Shown: piece after piece, positions 1 to 7,620 of the stretch
Layout of the letters: every line of letters starts with the position of its first letter
How positions within the stretch are numbered: position 1 is the stretch's first letter
Notes under the pieces: generated by a model
Told to the model about the DNA's origin: nothing
The model's input: the letters and a program-made list of their open reading frames with translations, nothing else
Databases searched by the model: none
Position numbers and translations under genes: made by a program
NCBI GenBank assembly: GCA_964507445.1
Contig: CAZDQF010000002.1
Coordinates: 404,374 to 468,373 of the forward strand
DNA from: GCA-2683135 sp964507445
GTDB taxonomy: Bacteria > Planctomycetota > GCA-002687715
Reading direction: 5' to 3'
Length of the DNA: 64,000 nt

Positions 1-788
1 GTGATCACGGGCGGTTGGGGCAGCCCGTAGCGCGTCTGCAATCCCTGCACATCCAGAAGCGAGAGGGTCTGCCGCTGGCCCATGTTCGCCGCGGGTGCGC
101 CGGGAGGCGCGACGACGGTCGGTGATGTGGCGCAGTTGATCGAGAACGCGCAGGGACCGTAGTGCATCACTGAGTTGTAGTCGTACGTAGCGGTCTGGGT
201 CACGCCCTGGACAATGGCGAAGTTGTTCTGGCACGACATCATCTGGTTCGCCCCGCACGTGTTCTGGACGTTGTTGGGGGTTCCGTTGGCGCCGTTGTTT
301 ACGGTGACGAACATGTCGCGGTCCGGGCGAGACTGTTCGTGGATGTAGCCCAGCGCGTGCATGATCTCGTGAACGATGACGAATGGAAAATTCCAATTGA
401 CTATGTTGATGATCTGGGCGCCGCCGGTCATCCCCACGAATGAGTTGTTCACGAGCGCGTTGTTGAAGACGATGCGATCGCCGCCGGTCCCACGCACGAA
501 CACGACGCCGCAGACCGCCTCGATCTCGTCCATGGCCCGCCGTGCGGCGTTCTGGTTGGCGGCGTTGACGTTGGCGTTGAAGCCGTAGGTGACCACTCCG
601 TTGGGCCAAGGTGTTGCGTTCCAGGCGCTGTCTCCCCAGACCGCCCCGATGGGGAGGATCATGTCATCCACCATGGTGTAGCCGATGGGGATCTGGGCCT
701 GGGAGGGGGCGTAGGGAGCCGCCGCACCCAGGATCATGAAGACTGGAACGCAGGCGAGCAGCAGGCGGATATCTGGGGTGAAGCGCAT
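1..788 (-). CDS. Astacin-family (M12A) secreted zinc metalloprotease, C-terminus off window
   Basis: The minus-strand frame opens at an ATG at 788 and is still open at base 1, so the C-terminus is missing. An N-terminal hydrophobic stretch (LLLACVPVFMILGAAAP) reads as a signal peptide, so the enzyme is likely exported. The translated protein carries the astacin zinc signature HEIMHALGYIHEQSRPDRD (three zinc His plus catalytic Glu) and, about 60 residues later, the Met-turn region SVMHYG with its Tyr. An upstream segment FGFNAN-type beta strand and the helix with MDEIEAVC also fit the astacin catalytic domain. The start has GGAG about 8 nt upstream. Its role is probably extracellular protein degradation; no propeptide inhibitor domain was recognised. 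Family assignment is firm, substrate unknown. Confidence 0.9.
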   Translation of the reverse strand, partial: MRFTPDIRLLLACVPVFMILGAAAPYAPSQAQIPIGYTMVDDMILPIGAVWGDSAWNATPWPNGVVTYGFNANVNAANQNAARRAMDEIEAVCGVVFVRGTGGDRIVFNNALVNNSFVGMTGGAQIINIVNWNFPFVIVHEIMHALGYIHEQSRPDRDMFVTVNNGANGTPNNVQNTCGANQMMSCQNNFAIVQGVTQTATYDYNSVMHYGPCAFSINCATSPTVVAPPGAPAANMGQRQTLSLLDVQGLQTRYGLPQPPVI

Positions 789-861
789 GGGATATCTCCG
801 ATGGGGCCGGCCGGCGGACGCGCCGGTCAGGAGGAGGTGATCCCTGGTCGTTGGATGTGAC

Positions 862-881
862 CGGATTCTGAGAGGAATCCG
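862..881 (-). terminator. Hairpin directly after the 882-1934 stop codon
   Basis: A perfect 7-bp stem (CGGATTC / GAATCCG, 6-nt loop) starts immediately after the TGA of the minus-strand gene. There is no clear U-tract, so it may be a weak terminator or a 3' end protecting hairpin. Confidence 0.4.
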
Positions 882-1934
882 TCAGAGCTTCTCGCCGCAG
901 CTGCGGAAGGCCATGACGGCGAAGAGGGTGGCGGCGTGGCTGATGAAGTGCTTGCCGTCACGCTTGGGGGAACGGACGAACCAGCGTCCGCTGCGCCGTT
1001 GGTCTCTACGGAGCCAGGCCAACCCCGTCCGGATCGATTCGTGGTCACGTGGGGTCGCAGCCTGGCGGAGGGCGAACACGGCGAAGGCGGTGGCGTAAGC
1101 GTCACTGGGCAGGGCGTCGCGGTCGTCTCCCGAGCGCTTCCATTCTCCCGCTCCCAGGTCCACCAGGCGCCAGCCGCCGTCCGATCGCTGAGCCTCCACC
1201 AACTCCGCTGCCCACCGTCGCTTCGTGGGGGCGTCCACCAGCCCGTCCATGTTGGAGGCTGCCCAGAGCATCATGCCCTTGTGGTGGAGGTTCTGCGGAG
1301 GGTTGTCCTGCAACCACTTGAGCAACCGCTTGATACCGCCGGCCGCGGTGTCTGTGCGTGCATAGGACTCAGGGAGGACGCTGACGGCTACGGCGGCCAG
1401 GGTGGCGCCGAAGTGATCGTCCGATTCATACGGCGGCCAGCCACACTTGAGCCACTGGCTCCATGCGCCGTCCTCATCCTGCAGAGCCCACATGTGATCC
1501 AGGGCCTTCCGCGTGTTCGAGGTCAGGCGCTTGTGGGTCTTCATGTCGCTCAGAGCCATGAAGCACGTGGTCGCGACCAGACCCTCCACGGCGCCGCGTT
1601 GCCCGGAGGGTGCCTGTTTGTCCACCACGTAGCGGTTGAGGTAATCGCGGGTGAACTGCCGGGCTCGCCGGTACGAGGAGCTCTTGGTGGAGATCTCCGC
1701 TCGGGCCACCAGGTACAGCCCGTTGGTGTGGCAGGTGACGCACCCCTGCTGGCGTTCCCATTGCTGGACCTTCGTGTCCGAGAACCGCACCGCCTGCTTG
1801 AGCGAGAACTTGCGGATGGTCGGCTCATCCGCGCGATTGGGTTGTTCCGCTGCCGGCTGCTGGCCCAGGGCGCTCGTGACGGTCGCGGCAACGGTCACGA
1901 GCAGGAGGGGGAGGAGCGGAGCCGGGGCAACCAT
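882..1934 (-). CDS. Exported haem-motif protein with squalene-cyclase-like (alpha/alpha barrel) repeats
   Basis: The 350-residue product starts with a signal peptide ending near SALGQ. A single CVTCH haem-binding motif lies at residues 65-69. The rest resembles the prenyltransferase/squalene cyclase fold, with repeats such as DHMWALQDEDGAW, EAQRSDGGWRLVD and AWLRRDQRRSGRW, each a helix pair followed by a QxxxGxW-type turn. No DxDD cyclase motif is visible, so terpene cyclisation is not implied. Combinations of this fold with a c-type haem site are, to my knowledge, a planctomycete habit. The start ATG lies 6 nt after a TAACAT box, arguing for a leaderless message. It is divergent from the PI-PLC-like gene at 1989. 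Function is not known. Confidence 0.75.
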   Translation of the reverse strand: MVAPAPLLPLLLVTVAATVTSALGQQPAAEQPNRADEPTIRKFSLKQAVRFSDTKVQQWERQQGCVTCHTNGLYLVARAEISTKSSSYRRARQFTRDYLNRYVVDKQAPSGQRGAVEGLVATTCFMALSDMKTHKRLTSNTRKALDHMWALQDEDGAWSQWLKCGWPPYESDDHFGATLAAVAVSVLPESYARTDTAAGGIKRLLKWLQDNPPQNLHHKGMMLWAASNMDGLVDAPTKRRWAAELVEAQRSDGGWRLVDLGAGEWKRSGDDRDALPSDAYATAFAVFALRQAATPRDHESIRTGLAWLRRDQRRSGRWFVRSPKRDGKHFISHAATLFAVMAFRSCGEKL

Positions 1935-1940
1935 GAGGCC

Positions 1941-1946
1941 ATGTTA
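1941..1946 (-). promoter_or_regulatory. Leaderless-type -10 box (TAACAT) for the 882-1934 gene
   Basis: TAACAT on the minus strand ends 6 nt before the ATG at 1934, with no Shine-Dalgarno between. Confidence 0.45.
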
Positions 1947-1975
1947 CCGCCCTCCGGTACGGGAGGGGGTTCCGG

Positions 1976-1981
1976 TATCAT
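1976..1981 (+). promoter_or_regulatory. Leaderless-type -10 box (TATCAT) for the PI-PLC-like gene
   Basis: TATCAT ends 7 nt before the ATG at 1989. It supports that ATG over the much longer open frame extending upstream. Confidence 0.45.
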
Positions 1982-1988
1982 CGTGGCC

Positions 1989-2954
1989 ATGTCCCCCCGA
2001 TTCCGTTCGTCCGCCGCCACGAGGCTCTGGCTGCTCATGGTCCTGGCGGCCACCCAGTCCGCCGTCGACGGACAGGAGACACGATCCTGGATCGGTCATC
2101 TTCTCCATGAACACCCGAAGACCCGTTTGGTGGACCTCGTCCTCCCCGGCAGCCACGACGCCGGGTCCTACGCCATCGACAGGAACTCCAGGGCGGCCCC
2201 CGGCGCGCCGCCCATCTACGCTCGATTCGGATCGGTGGCGGCTGGTTGGGCCAAGACCCAGGAGCAGAACCTGGAGCAGCAGCTAAAGGGTGGGATCCGG
2301 TACCTGGACCTGCGGGTCGCCCGCTCGGAGGGGGAGCTGGTGCTCTTCCACGGTCTGGTGTCCTGTGGCCTGAAGGAGGCCCTGGCCGGCGTGGCCCGGT
2401 TCGCGAGGCAGAACCCGCGGGAGTTCGTCCTCCTGGACATGCAGGCCATGCCTCCCGCCGCCGCCCACGAAGAGCTGGACAAGCTGCTGCAGGACGTGCT
2501 GGGCAGGCACCTGCTGCGGTTGCGTGGGGAGGTCGGCTCGTGGACCCTGGGTGAGGTCTGGCGATCGAAGCGGAGCCTGATGGTGTTGTCCAAGGACGCG
2601 GCGTTCTCCAGGCGCCGGCGAGCGTATCGGCGCCGCTCGGATCTGGACTCGGTGTGGGCCAACTCCCGCGATGTGAAGGCGTTGAGATCGAGGCTGGACG
2701 CGCGGATCAGCAGGCGTGACCGGCGCCGGTTTCAGTGCGCTTACCTGACGTTCACCCCCGAGACCGGAACCATCGTTCGCGCGCCCTTCTCCGGGCTGTT
2801 GGCGTTGAGCCGACCGTTGTTCAAGCTGCCCGGGCTCTGGATCCCCCAGTGGCTCGAGAAGGGATGGAGGCCCAACGTGGTGGCCGTGGACTTCTACGAG
2901 CGCACGGACGTGGTGGCGGCGGCCATCGCCGCCAACCGACGCATGCTCCAGTGA
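1989..2954 (+). CDS. Secreted PI-PLC X-domain-like phosphodiesterase
   Basis: The open frame extends far upstream, but the upstream part is antisense to another gene. The ATG at 1989 gives 321 residues with a signal peptide (LWLLMVLAATQSAVDGQ) and is preceded by a TATCAT box. The product matches the bacterial PI-PLC X domain (TIM-barrel phosphodiesterase): GSHDAGSYAID with a candidate catalytic His56, GGIRYLDLRV near residues 101-110, and FHG with His121 as second candidate catalytic His, followed by a strand NPREFVLLDMQ. The family cleaves glycerophosphodiester or phosphoinositide bonds without calcium in bacteria. Actual substrate is unknown. The C-terminal third is rich in basic residues (RRRRAYRRR). 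Confidence 0.8.
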   Translation: MSPRFRSSAATRLWLLMVLAATQSAVDGQETRSWIGHLLHEHPKTRLVDLVLPGSHDAGSYAIDRNSRAAPGAPPIYARFGSVAAGWAKTQEQNLEQQLKGGIRYLDLRVARSEGELVLFHGLVSCGLKEALAGVARFARQNPREFVLLDMQAMPPAAAHEELDKLLQDVLGRHLLRLRGEVGSWTLGEVWRSKRSLMVLSKDAAFSRRRRAYRRRSDLDSVWANSRDVKALRSRLDARISRRDRRRFQCAYLTFTPETGTIVRAPFSGLLALSRPLFKLPGLWIPQWLEKGWRPNVVAVDFYERTDVVAAAIAANRRMLQ

Positions 2955-2971
2955 GGTCGATCTGACCGGAC

Positions 2972-5113
2972 CTACTTGTCCTTGCGGCGCTCCAACTTTC
3001 GTTGAGCTTCGGCGGGGAGGCCCACGTAGCCGGGCTGTTCGAAGCCCGCCTCCAGGACGAAGTCGAGGATCTCCGCGATGAACGCCACGGGCACCGTTGG
3101 GGCGGCGTTGATATCAATCTTCGTCTTCGGGTTCGCCTCATGGGTCTCGCGGAGGAAGCTCCGGATCCGCGCCTTGATGGGCTCGGAGTCGCCGCCCCAC
3201 ACGAGTTGATCCGGGTTGTCGTCAGCACGAACGAGGCCGGGTACCCGTCCCAGGATGTGATCCCCGGGCTTGGCCAGGATGGACACGCTGGTTCGGGCCA
3301 GAGGGGCGCCGGGCTCATCGGAGTCCGCTCGCAGCACCAGAGTGACCGTGGATGGGGTGGATCGGCGTGCGTTCTGGGTGCCGAAGACCCGGGCGTAGCG
3401 ATAGTAGACCTCCATGCAGAGGGTCATCATCGCCGTCGAGTAGATCCGCCCGCCTTCCTCGCCCCAGGGGCCGATCGGGTCCCAGGACCCGGTGAAGTTC
3501 CCGTCCGTCCGCTGGTTGGGGAGCACGGCAGTGGTCAGGGCCTTGTTCCACCGCACCCACGGACGACCCCCGACCTGCCACATGGCCAGGGTGCCGTAGT
3601 ACCAGTAGTACATGTCCACGGCGCCGGATTCAGGTCGCCAGTCGGGGAGTCGGGCGTCGCAAAGCCGGCTGCCAGCCTGGATGGCACGGCTGCTCTTGGG
3701 GTTCTCACCGGTGAAGATCCGGAGCATCATGGCGGCCGCGGTCATGGACTCCGACTGGCTCTCCGGGAAGCGCTCCACCTGTTCCGGGCTCCTGGCGATC
3801 CCCTCGCCGCGTCGCGAGTATCCGGCGCGTCCGGTCTTCGGATCGGTCAAGCGTTCGCAGAGAGCGCGGGCCCACTCCAGGGCGCGACCATCGACCTCAA
3901 GCCCCGCCGTCTGGCCAGACTTCAGCGCCATGACCATCCATGTGGTGATGGACAGGTCGTTGTCCCCGGTGCGCATCCCGTAGCGCCAGCCCTGGTAGGG
4001 GTTCTGTGCCTTGAGGATGAAGTCGATGCCGCTCTGTGCGGCGCCGCGGAGCTTCCGCGCCCTGGTCATCCCGTAGGCTTCGGACACGGCCAGGGTTGCC
4101 AGGGCGTGGTTGTAGGTGAACTGAGGTGATTCCCTGTCGCCGAAGCACCCGTCGCTGGCCTGTTGCAGCCGCAACCAGTTGATCCCGTTCGTGACCACCT
4201 CTTTGTAGGGGCCGCTCTCGGTCGTGTTGCCGGCGCCGAGGAAGGCGAGGAGCGCCAGCCCGGTCAGGCCCACGTCGTACTGCGGGCGCCCTGCTCCATC
4301 GCATGCCGGTTCATTGGGGGATCCGGTGTTGCGGAAGAAGCCGTCGCTGTCCCAGGAGCCGTCGGCGGATTGGTGGGCGGCGAGCCAGTTGAGGCCGCGA
4401 TCCACGGCGGTGCGCGTGTCCTCATTGCCCCCAGCGGGCTTGGGGCTGCGAGGGGTCCTGGGTGGCTCCTCGGATTCCTCCTCCTCCTCGAGTTTCTGAT
4501 CCACCGGCAGGTGAGCGGGCAGTCTCTTCCCCTCCGCGGCCTCCAGCCGGATCTTGTAGATCAGGGGGCTCCCCCCGGGCCCGTTACGGAGGAGTTGTTG
4601 CCAATCCTCGCCCGGAACGGACGTGCACTGCTGCATGATCGCCTGCACCCAGCCGAACGCCTGGGCGACATCGGCGCGGATCAAGAGGGTCTTTCGAGAC
4701 GGGTAGCGGGGGATGCCATCGATGGTCGCCAGAGGTCCTCGTCCCATTTTCTTGAAGACTTCGGTGTCCGGGAATTCGAAGGGATTGGCGGCCAGGCGCA
4801 GCCGTTCACGAAGGTCCTTGAGGGATCGCACCTGCGTTCCGTCCATCAGGATCGGTGGCGCCTCGGGGTTCAGCGGCGTGGCGGGACGGCCCTTCCCATA
4901 GTGGGCCGGGTCCACGACCTCGAGCACGATCAGGTCCGACGCTGGAATCTCACTCAGCGGAACCCCCTTCGAGACTCGTGGGAGTCGGACCGGGTTCGGA
5001 TGTTCCTGAGTCTTCTCCCGTTCCGTCGGGGGGGTCTGAGCAGGAAGCGACGCGGCAAAGGCGAGGACCAGGGCGGTGAGCGCGGGGACGACGGAGACCG
5101 AGTGGTTGTTCAT
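2972..5113 (-). CDS. Exported fusion: ExbD-like domain, squalene-cyclase-like repeats, second ExbD-like domain
   Basis: I chose the ATG at 5113, not the frame start at 5284, because it begins a signal peptide (SVVPALTALVLAFAASLPAQ) and has GGAG 8 nt upstream; the product is 713 residues. Residues about 60-195 resemble the periplasmic part of ExbD/TolR (KTLLIRADVAQAFGWVQAIM). A linker rich in Glu and Pro follows. Residues about 235-555 carry cyclase-type repeats (NWLAAHQSADGSWDSDGFF, WLRLQQASDGCFGD, FILKAQNPYQGWRYG). The last ~110 residues again look ExbD-like (KIDINAAPTVPVAFIAEIL, then AGFEQPGYVGLP). There is no transmembrane helix apart from the signal peptide, so this is not a proton-channel ExbD. 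A structural or scaffold role at the cell surface is possible but unproven. Confidence 0.65.
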   Translation of the reverse strand: MNNHSVSVVPALTALVLAFAASLPAQTPPTEREKTQEHPNPVRLPRVSKGVPLSEIPASDLIVLEVVDPAHYGKGRPATPLNPEAPPILMDGTQVRSLKDLRERLRLAANPFEFPDTEVFKKMGRGPLATIDGIPRYPSRKTLLIRADVAQAFGWVQAIMQQCTSVPGEDWQQLLRNGPGGSPLIYKIRLEAAEGKRLPAHLPVDQKLEEEEESEEPPRTPRSPKPAGGNEDTRTAVDRGLNWLAAHQSADGSWDSDGFFRNTGSPNEPACDGAGRPQYDVGLTGLALLAFLGAGNTTESGPYKEVVTNGINWLRLQQASDGCFGDRESPQFTYNHALATLAVSEAYGMTRARKLRGAAQSGIDFILKAQNPYQGWRYGMRTGDNDLSITTWMVMALKSGQTAGLEVDGRALEWARALCERLTDPKTGRAGYSRRGEGIARSPEQVERFPESQSESMTAAAMMLRIFTGENPKSSRAIQAGSRLCDARLPDWRPESGAVDMYYWYYGTLAMWQVGGRPWVRWNKALTTAVLPNQRTDGNFTGSWDPIGPWGEEGGRIYSTAMMTLCMEVYYRYARVFGTQNARRSTPSTVTLVLRADSDEPGAPLARTSVSILAKPGDHILGRVPGLVRADDNPDQLVWGGDSEPIKARIRSFLRETHEANPKTKIDINAAPTVPVAFIAEILDFVLEAGFEQPGYVGLPAEAQRKLERRKDK

Positions 5114-5328
5114 GGGGACAGCTCCTGCCCGGCATTCTGGGCGTTGTGCGGTTGCCTGTACGCGTGTTCGCGGAGTCGTTCGTGAGGCGCGATGGCCCTC
5201 GTCCACCTCAGCAGTGTAGACAGGAGCGTCAGCGAAACCGGCACCAAGACGAGGGAAAAAGGGCGGGTCGTACCCTCGCTGCATGAGGAGATCGCGCCGA
5301 AGAGACTCCCATATGCAGAGTCCATACG

Positions 5329-5334
5329 TAGCAT
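5329..5334 (+). promoter_or_regulatory. Leaderless-type -10 box (TAGCAT) for the HtrA-like gene
   Basis: TAGCAT ends 6 nt before the ATG at 5341; no Shine-Dalgarno lies between. Confidence 0.45.
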
Positions 5335-5340
5335 ACGACC

Positions 5341-6327
5341 ATGATTCGGCCGCTCGTCCTGGGATGTCTGCTGCTCGGTGGTTGTTCGACCGTTGGGGAG
5401 CGCGAGACCGTGGTGGGGGGTGTTGCCGGTTCCGAGAGGATGATGGCGGCGTCCGTCGAGATCCTGGTGGGGGGACATCTCGCCGGTACGGGTTGGATCG
5501 CGGACGAGTCCGGGATCGTGGTCACGGCCAGCCATGGAGTGGTGGCGAAGTCGGACGCCCTGGAGGTGAGCTCTGCGACCCTCGGTCGATTGCCGGCTCG
5601 CTTGCTGGCCCACGACCTCGGGCACGACCTGGCGCTGTTGCGATTGGAGCAGGCTGACGAACCCTATCCCGCTTTGCGGCTGACTGAACGTGCGCCCGCG
5701 GTCGGTGATCCGGTGTTTCTGTGGGGGTCGGTGCTCTATCGAAGCGGGTTGCAGCTGACCGGAACCGTCGCGCGAGCGAGGCCGATCTACGAACCCCTCG
5801 GCTTGACCCGGGACTACGCCCGGGCGCTCCTGATCCACGGGCAGGCGCCGCCGGGAACGTCCGGTGGTGCCTGGTGTGATGCGGACGGTCGTGTGGTGGC
5901 ATGCCAGTCCGGGGCCATCACCCATGGTCGGCAGTTCGCCGGCGTGGCCATCGCGGCTCCTGCGGACGCCATCCGCGGGTTGCTCGCGAGGAAGGCGAAC
6001 GTGGACCGCCCGACCCTTGGGTGTGGCCTGGAAGACCTGGAGTCCCAATCTGCGGGGTTCATCGCCCGGTTGCCGAACGGAGCAGACGGTGTGGTGACCG
6101 TTCCCGTTCACCCCGAAGGCCCCGCGGCGGAAGCCGGGCTCAACGCCGAGACCCTGATCCTGGCCATCGACGGGGTCGCGATCCGTAGCCGTGACGAGCT
6201 GTTGACGGAGGTCAGACGCAGGAGCATCGGGGATGAGGTGTCGCTGACGGTCGTGGACCCGGACCGCCCGGCGCCGCGAGAGGTGTCCATCCTGCTGGGA
6301 CGCCTGGGTTGGCCGAACAGACCCTGA
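5341..6327 (+). CDS. HtrA/DegP-like serine protease lipoprotein with one PDZ domain
   Basis: The 328-residue protein starts with a lipoprotein signal (LGCLLLGGC, lipidated Cys15). The chymotrypsin-fold protease domain has the full triad: His65 in TASHGVV, Asp96 in GHDLALL, Ser184 in PGTSGGAW. A single C-terminal PDZ domain spans about residues 250-320 (HPEGPAAEAGLNAETLILAI, then VSLTVVDPDRPA). It is shorter than DegP, which has two PDZ domains, so it is closer to DegS or HtrA in layout but lipid-anchored. Likely role: periplasmic protein quality control or regulated proteolysis. The gene is alone on the plus strand, with the VCBS selenoprotein candidate starting 75 bp downstream. Confidence 0.88.
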   Translation: MIRPLVLGCLLLGGCSTVGERETVVGGVAGSERMMAASVEILVGGHLAGTGWIADESGIVVTASHGVVAKSDALEVSSATLGRLPARLLAHDLGHDLALLRLEQADEPYPALRLTERAPAVGDPVFLWGSVLYRSGLQLTGTVARARPIYEPLGLTRDYARALLIHGQAPPGTSGGAWCDADGRVVACQSGAITHGRQFAGVAIAAPADAIRGLLARKANVDRPTLGCGLEDLESQSAGFIARLPNGADGVVTVPVHPEGPAAEAGLNAETLILAIDGVAIRSRDELLTEVRRRSIGDEVSLTVVDPDRPAPREVSILLGRLGWPNRP

Positions 6328-6402
6328 GTCGGTTCCAGGCGCGAGACCCTGCGAGATCGGCCGTCCAGGCCGTATGCTGTTCTTTCACAGGAGGTTCATT
6401 CC

Positions 6403-7596
6403 ATGACCATGACGCTCGTCGCGCTGCTGTTCACCGTTGGCGTGGCCACCCAGACGGAACCTGACACGGGTCCGACCTTCCATGCCCCCGTCCGGTTGGA
6501 GTCCGAAGGCAAGCTGATCCGTGTGGCCGCCCCTGGTTATGCCGCCCCTTGTCGAGCGGATATCGACGGGGACGGGGACGCGGATCTGCTGGTAGGGCAA
6601 TTCGCCGGTGGACGCATCCACGTCTTCGAGAACAAGGGAGACGGCTCCTACGCCGAAGGCCGGTTCCTGATGGCGGATGGCAAGATCGCCAAGGTCCCGG
6701 GGGTCTGGTGATGCACGTCTTCGACTCCACAGTTTGTGGATCTTGATGGCGACGGACACAAGGACATCCTCTCCGGCTCCTACTCCCGTCAGTCCCGTGA
6801 CATGGCTGGCCTCTTCTTCCTGCTCCGCGGCACGAAGGACGGGTTCAAGGCGGCCGAGGCCCTGGAGGGCACCGACGGGGAACCGCTGATCATCACCGGC
6901 GACGAGGTGCAACGCACCGACGCCATCTGCACGCGACCGACCGCCGTGGACTGGGATCAGGACGGAGATCTGGATCTCATCGTGGGCAACTTCGCCGGCA
7001 CGTTCTATGTGTTCACCGGCGAGGGCAAGGGGCGGTTCCACCCCAAACCCACCGCCGTGATGGTCGGGGGGAAGCGCCTTGAGTTGAGCGGCCGCCACAG
7101 CGACCCGTTCTGTGTGGACTGGGATGGGGACGGGGACCTGGACCTGTTGACCGGGGCCGCCGCTGGAGGGGTGTACCTCTCCCGCAACGAAGCCGGCGCA
7201 GGCAAGACCCCGGAGTTGAGCCCGTTCGAGGAGCTGATCGCGCCGGCGCGCCGATCAGGCTCTGCCGACTTCGTCAGTGAAGACGACCTCAAGGGACCCG
7301 GACCGGACACCCGGGTCTGGGTGGATGACGTCAACGGAGACGGGGCCCTGGACCTCCTGGTGGGGGACAACGTGACGCTTCGGGCGCCGGCCGAGGGTCT
7401 GACCGAGGCGGAGGCCAGCCAGCGCATGGAGGGCTGGTCCAAGGAGCGTCGCCGACTTCAGGACGCCATGGGGACCGCCGACGATCAGGATTCCCGCGAC
7501 GCTGCGAGCAGGGCCTACTCGGACCACTACCGGAGCCGCAGGGCCTTCATGAACGAGCAGAGCACCGGATACGTCTGGTTGTTCCTGCAGCGCTGA
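6403..7596 (+). CDS. VCBS/FG-GAP repeat protein, probable selenoprotein (in-frame TGA at 6709-6711, Sec103)
   Basis: Two apparent genes are one frame: 6403-6708 and 6712-7596 are in the same phase, separated only by TGA at 6709-6711. Read through, the product is 397 residues with VPGVW-U-CTSSTPQFVD at the junction. Five calcium-binding FG-GAP/VCBS motifs run through both halves (DIDGDGDADLLVG, DLDGDGHKDILSG, DWDQDGDLDLIVG, DWDGDGDLDLLTG, DVNGDGALDLLVG). The second motif starts 10 residues after the TGA, so the sequence just beyond the TGA is protein-coding. A SECIS-like hairpin sits 12-31 nt after the TGA. The Sec is next to a Cys, giving a vicinal Sec-Cys pair. The start has CAGGAGG 8 nt upstream. 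The N-terminus is hydrophobic but lacks a clear basic signal start. A premature stop mutation is the alternative; the hairpin and the second selenoprotein argue against it. Redox function is inferred. Confidence 0.78.
6723..6742 (+). promoter_or_regulatory. SECIS-like hairpin in the VCBS selenoprotein gene
   Basis: The stem pairs GA-(bulged C)-TCCACA with TGTGGA-TC, with an apical GTT loop whose G is at 6732, 21 nt after the TGA. Bacterial SECIS hairpins place a G-containing apical loop roughly 16-37 nt after UGA. Codons here (ACT, TTT, CTT) are unusually AT-rich for this gene, as if constrained by RNA pairing. Confidence 0.6.
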
Positions 7597-7620
7597 CGGA
7601 CGCTCGCGCTTGCGTGAGGA

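Noticed and set aside
936..1988. N-terminal extension of the PI-PLC-like protein
   Set aside because: The extension is antisense to the 882-1934 gene and lacks domain text; the signal peptide and TATCAT box place the start at 1989.
5114..6111. Open frame of 333 codons on the minus strand (5110-6111)
   Set aside because: It overlaps the HtrA-like gene, whose catalytic triad is unambiguous; the minus frame has no recognisable domain.
6709..6711. In-frame TGA read as a nonsense mutation or as Trp through an altered genetic code
   Set aside because: Many clear genes here end in TGA and use TGG for Trp, so the code is standard. The only two internal TGAs both have SECIS-like hairpins, one at a redox Cys position, so Sec is the better reading.
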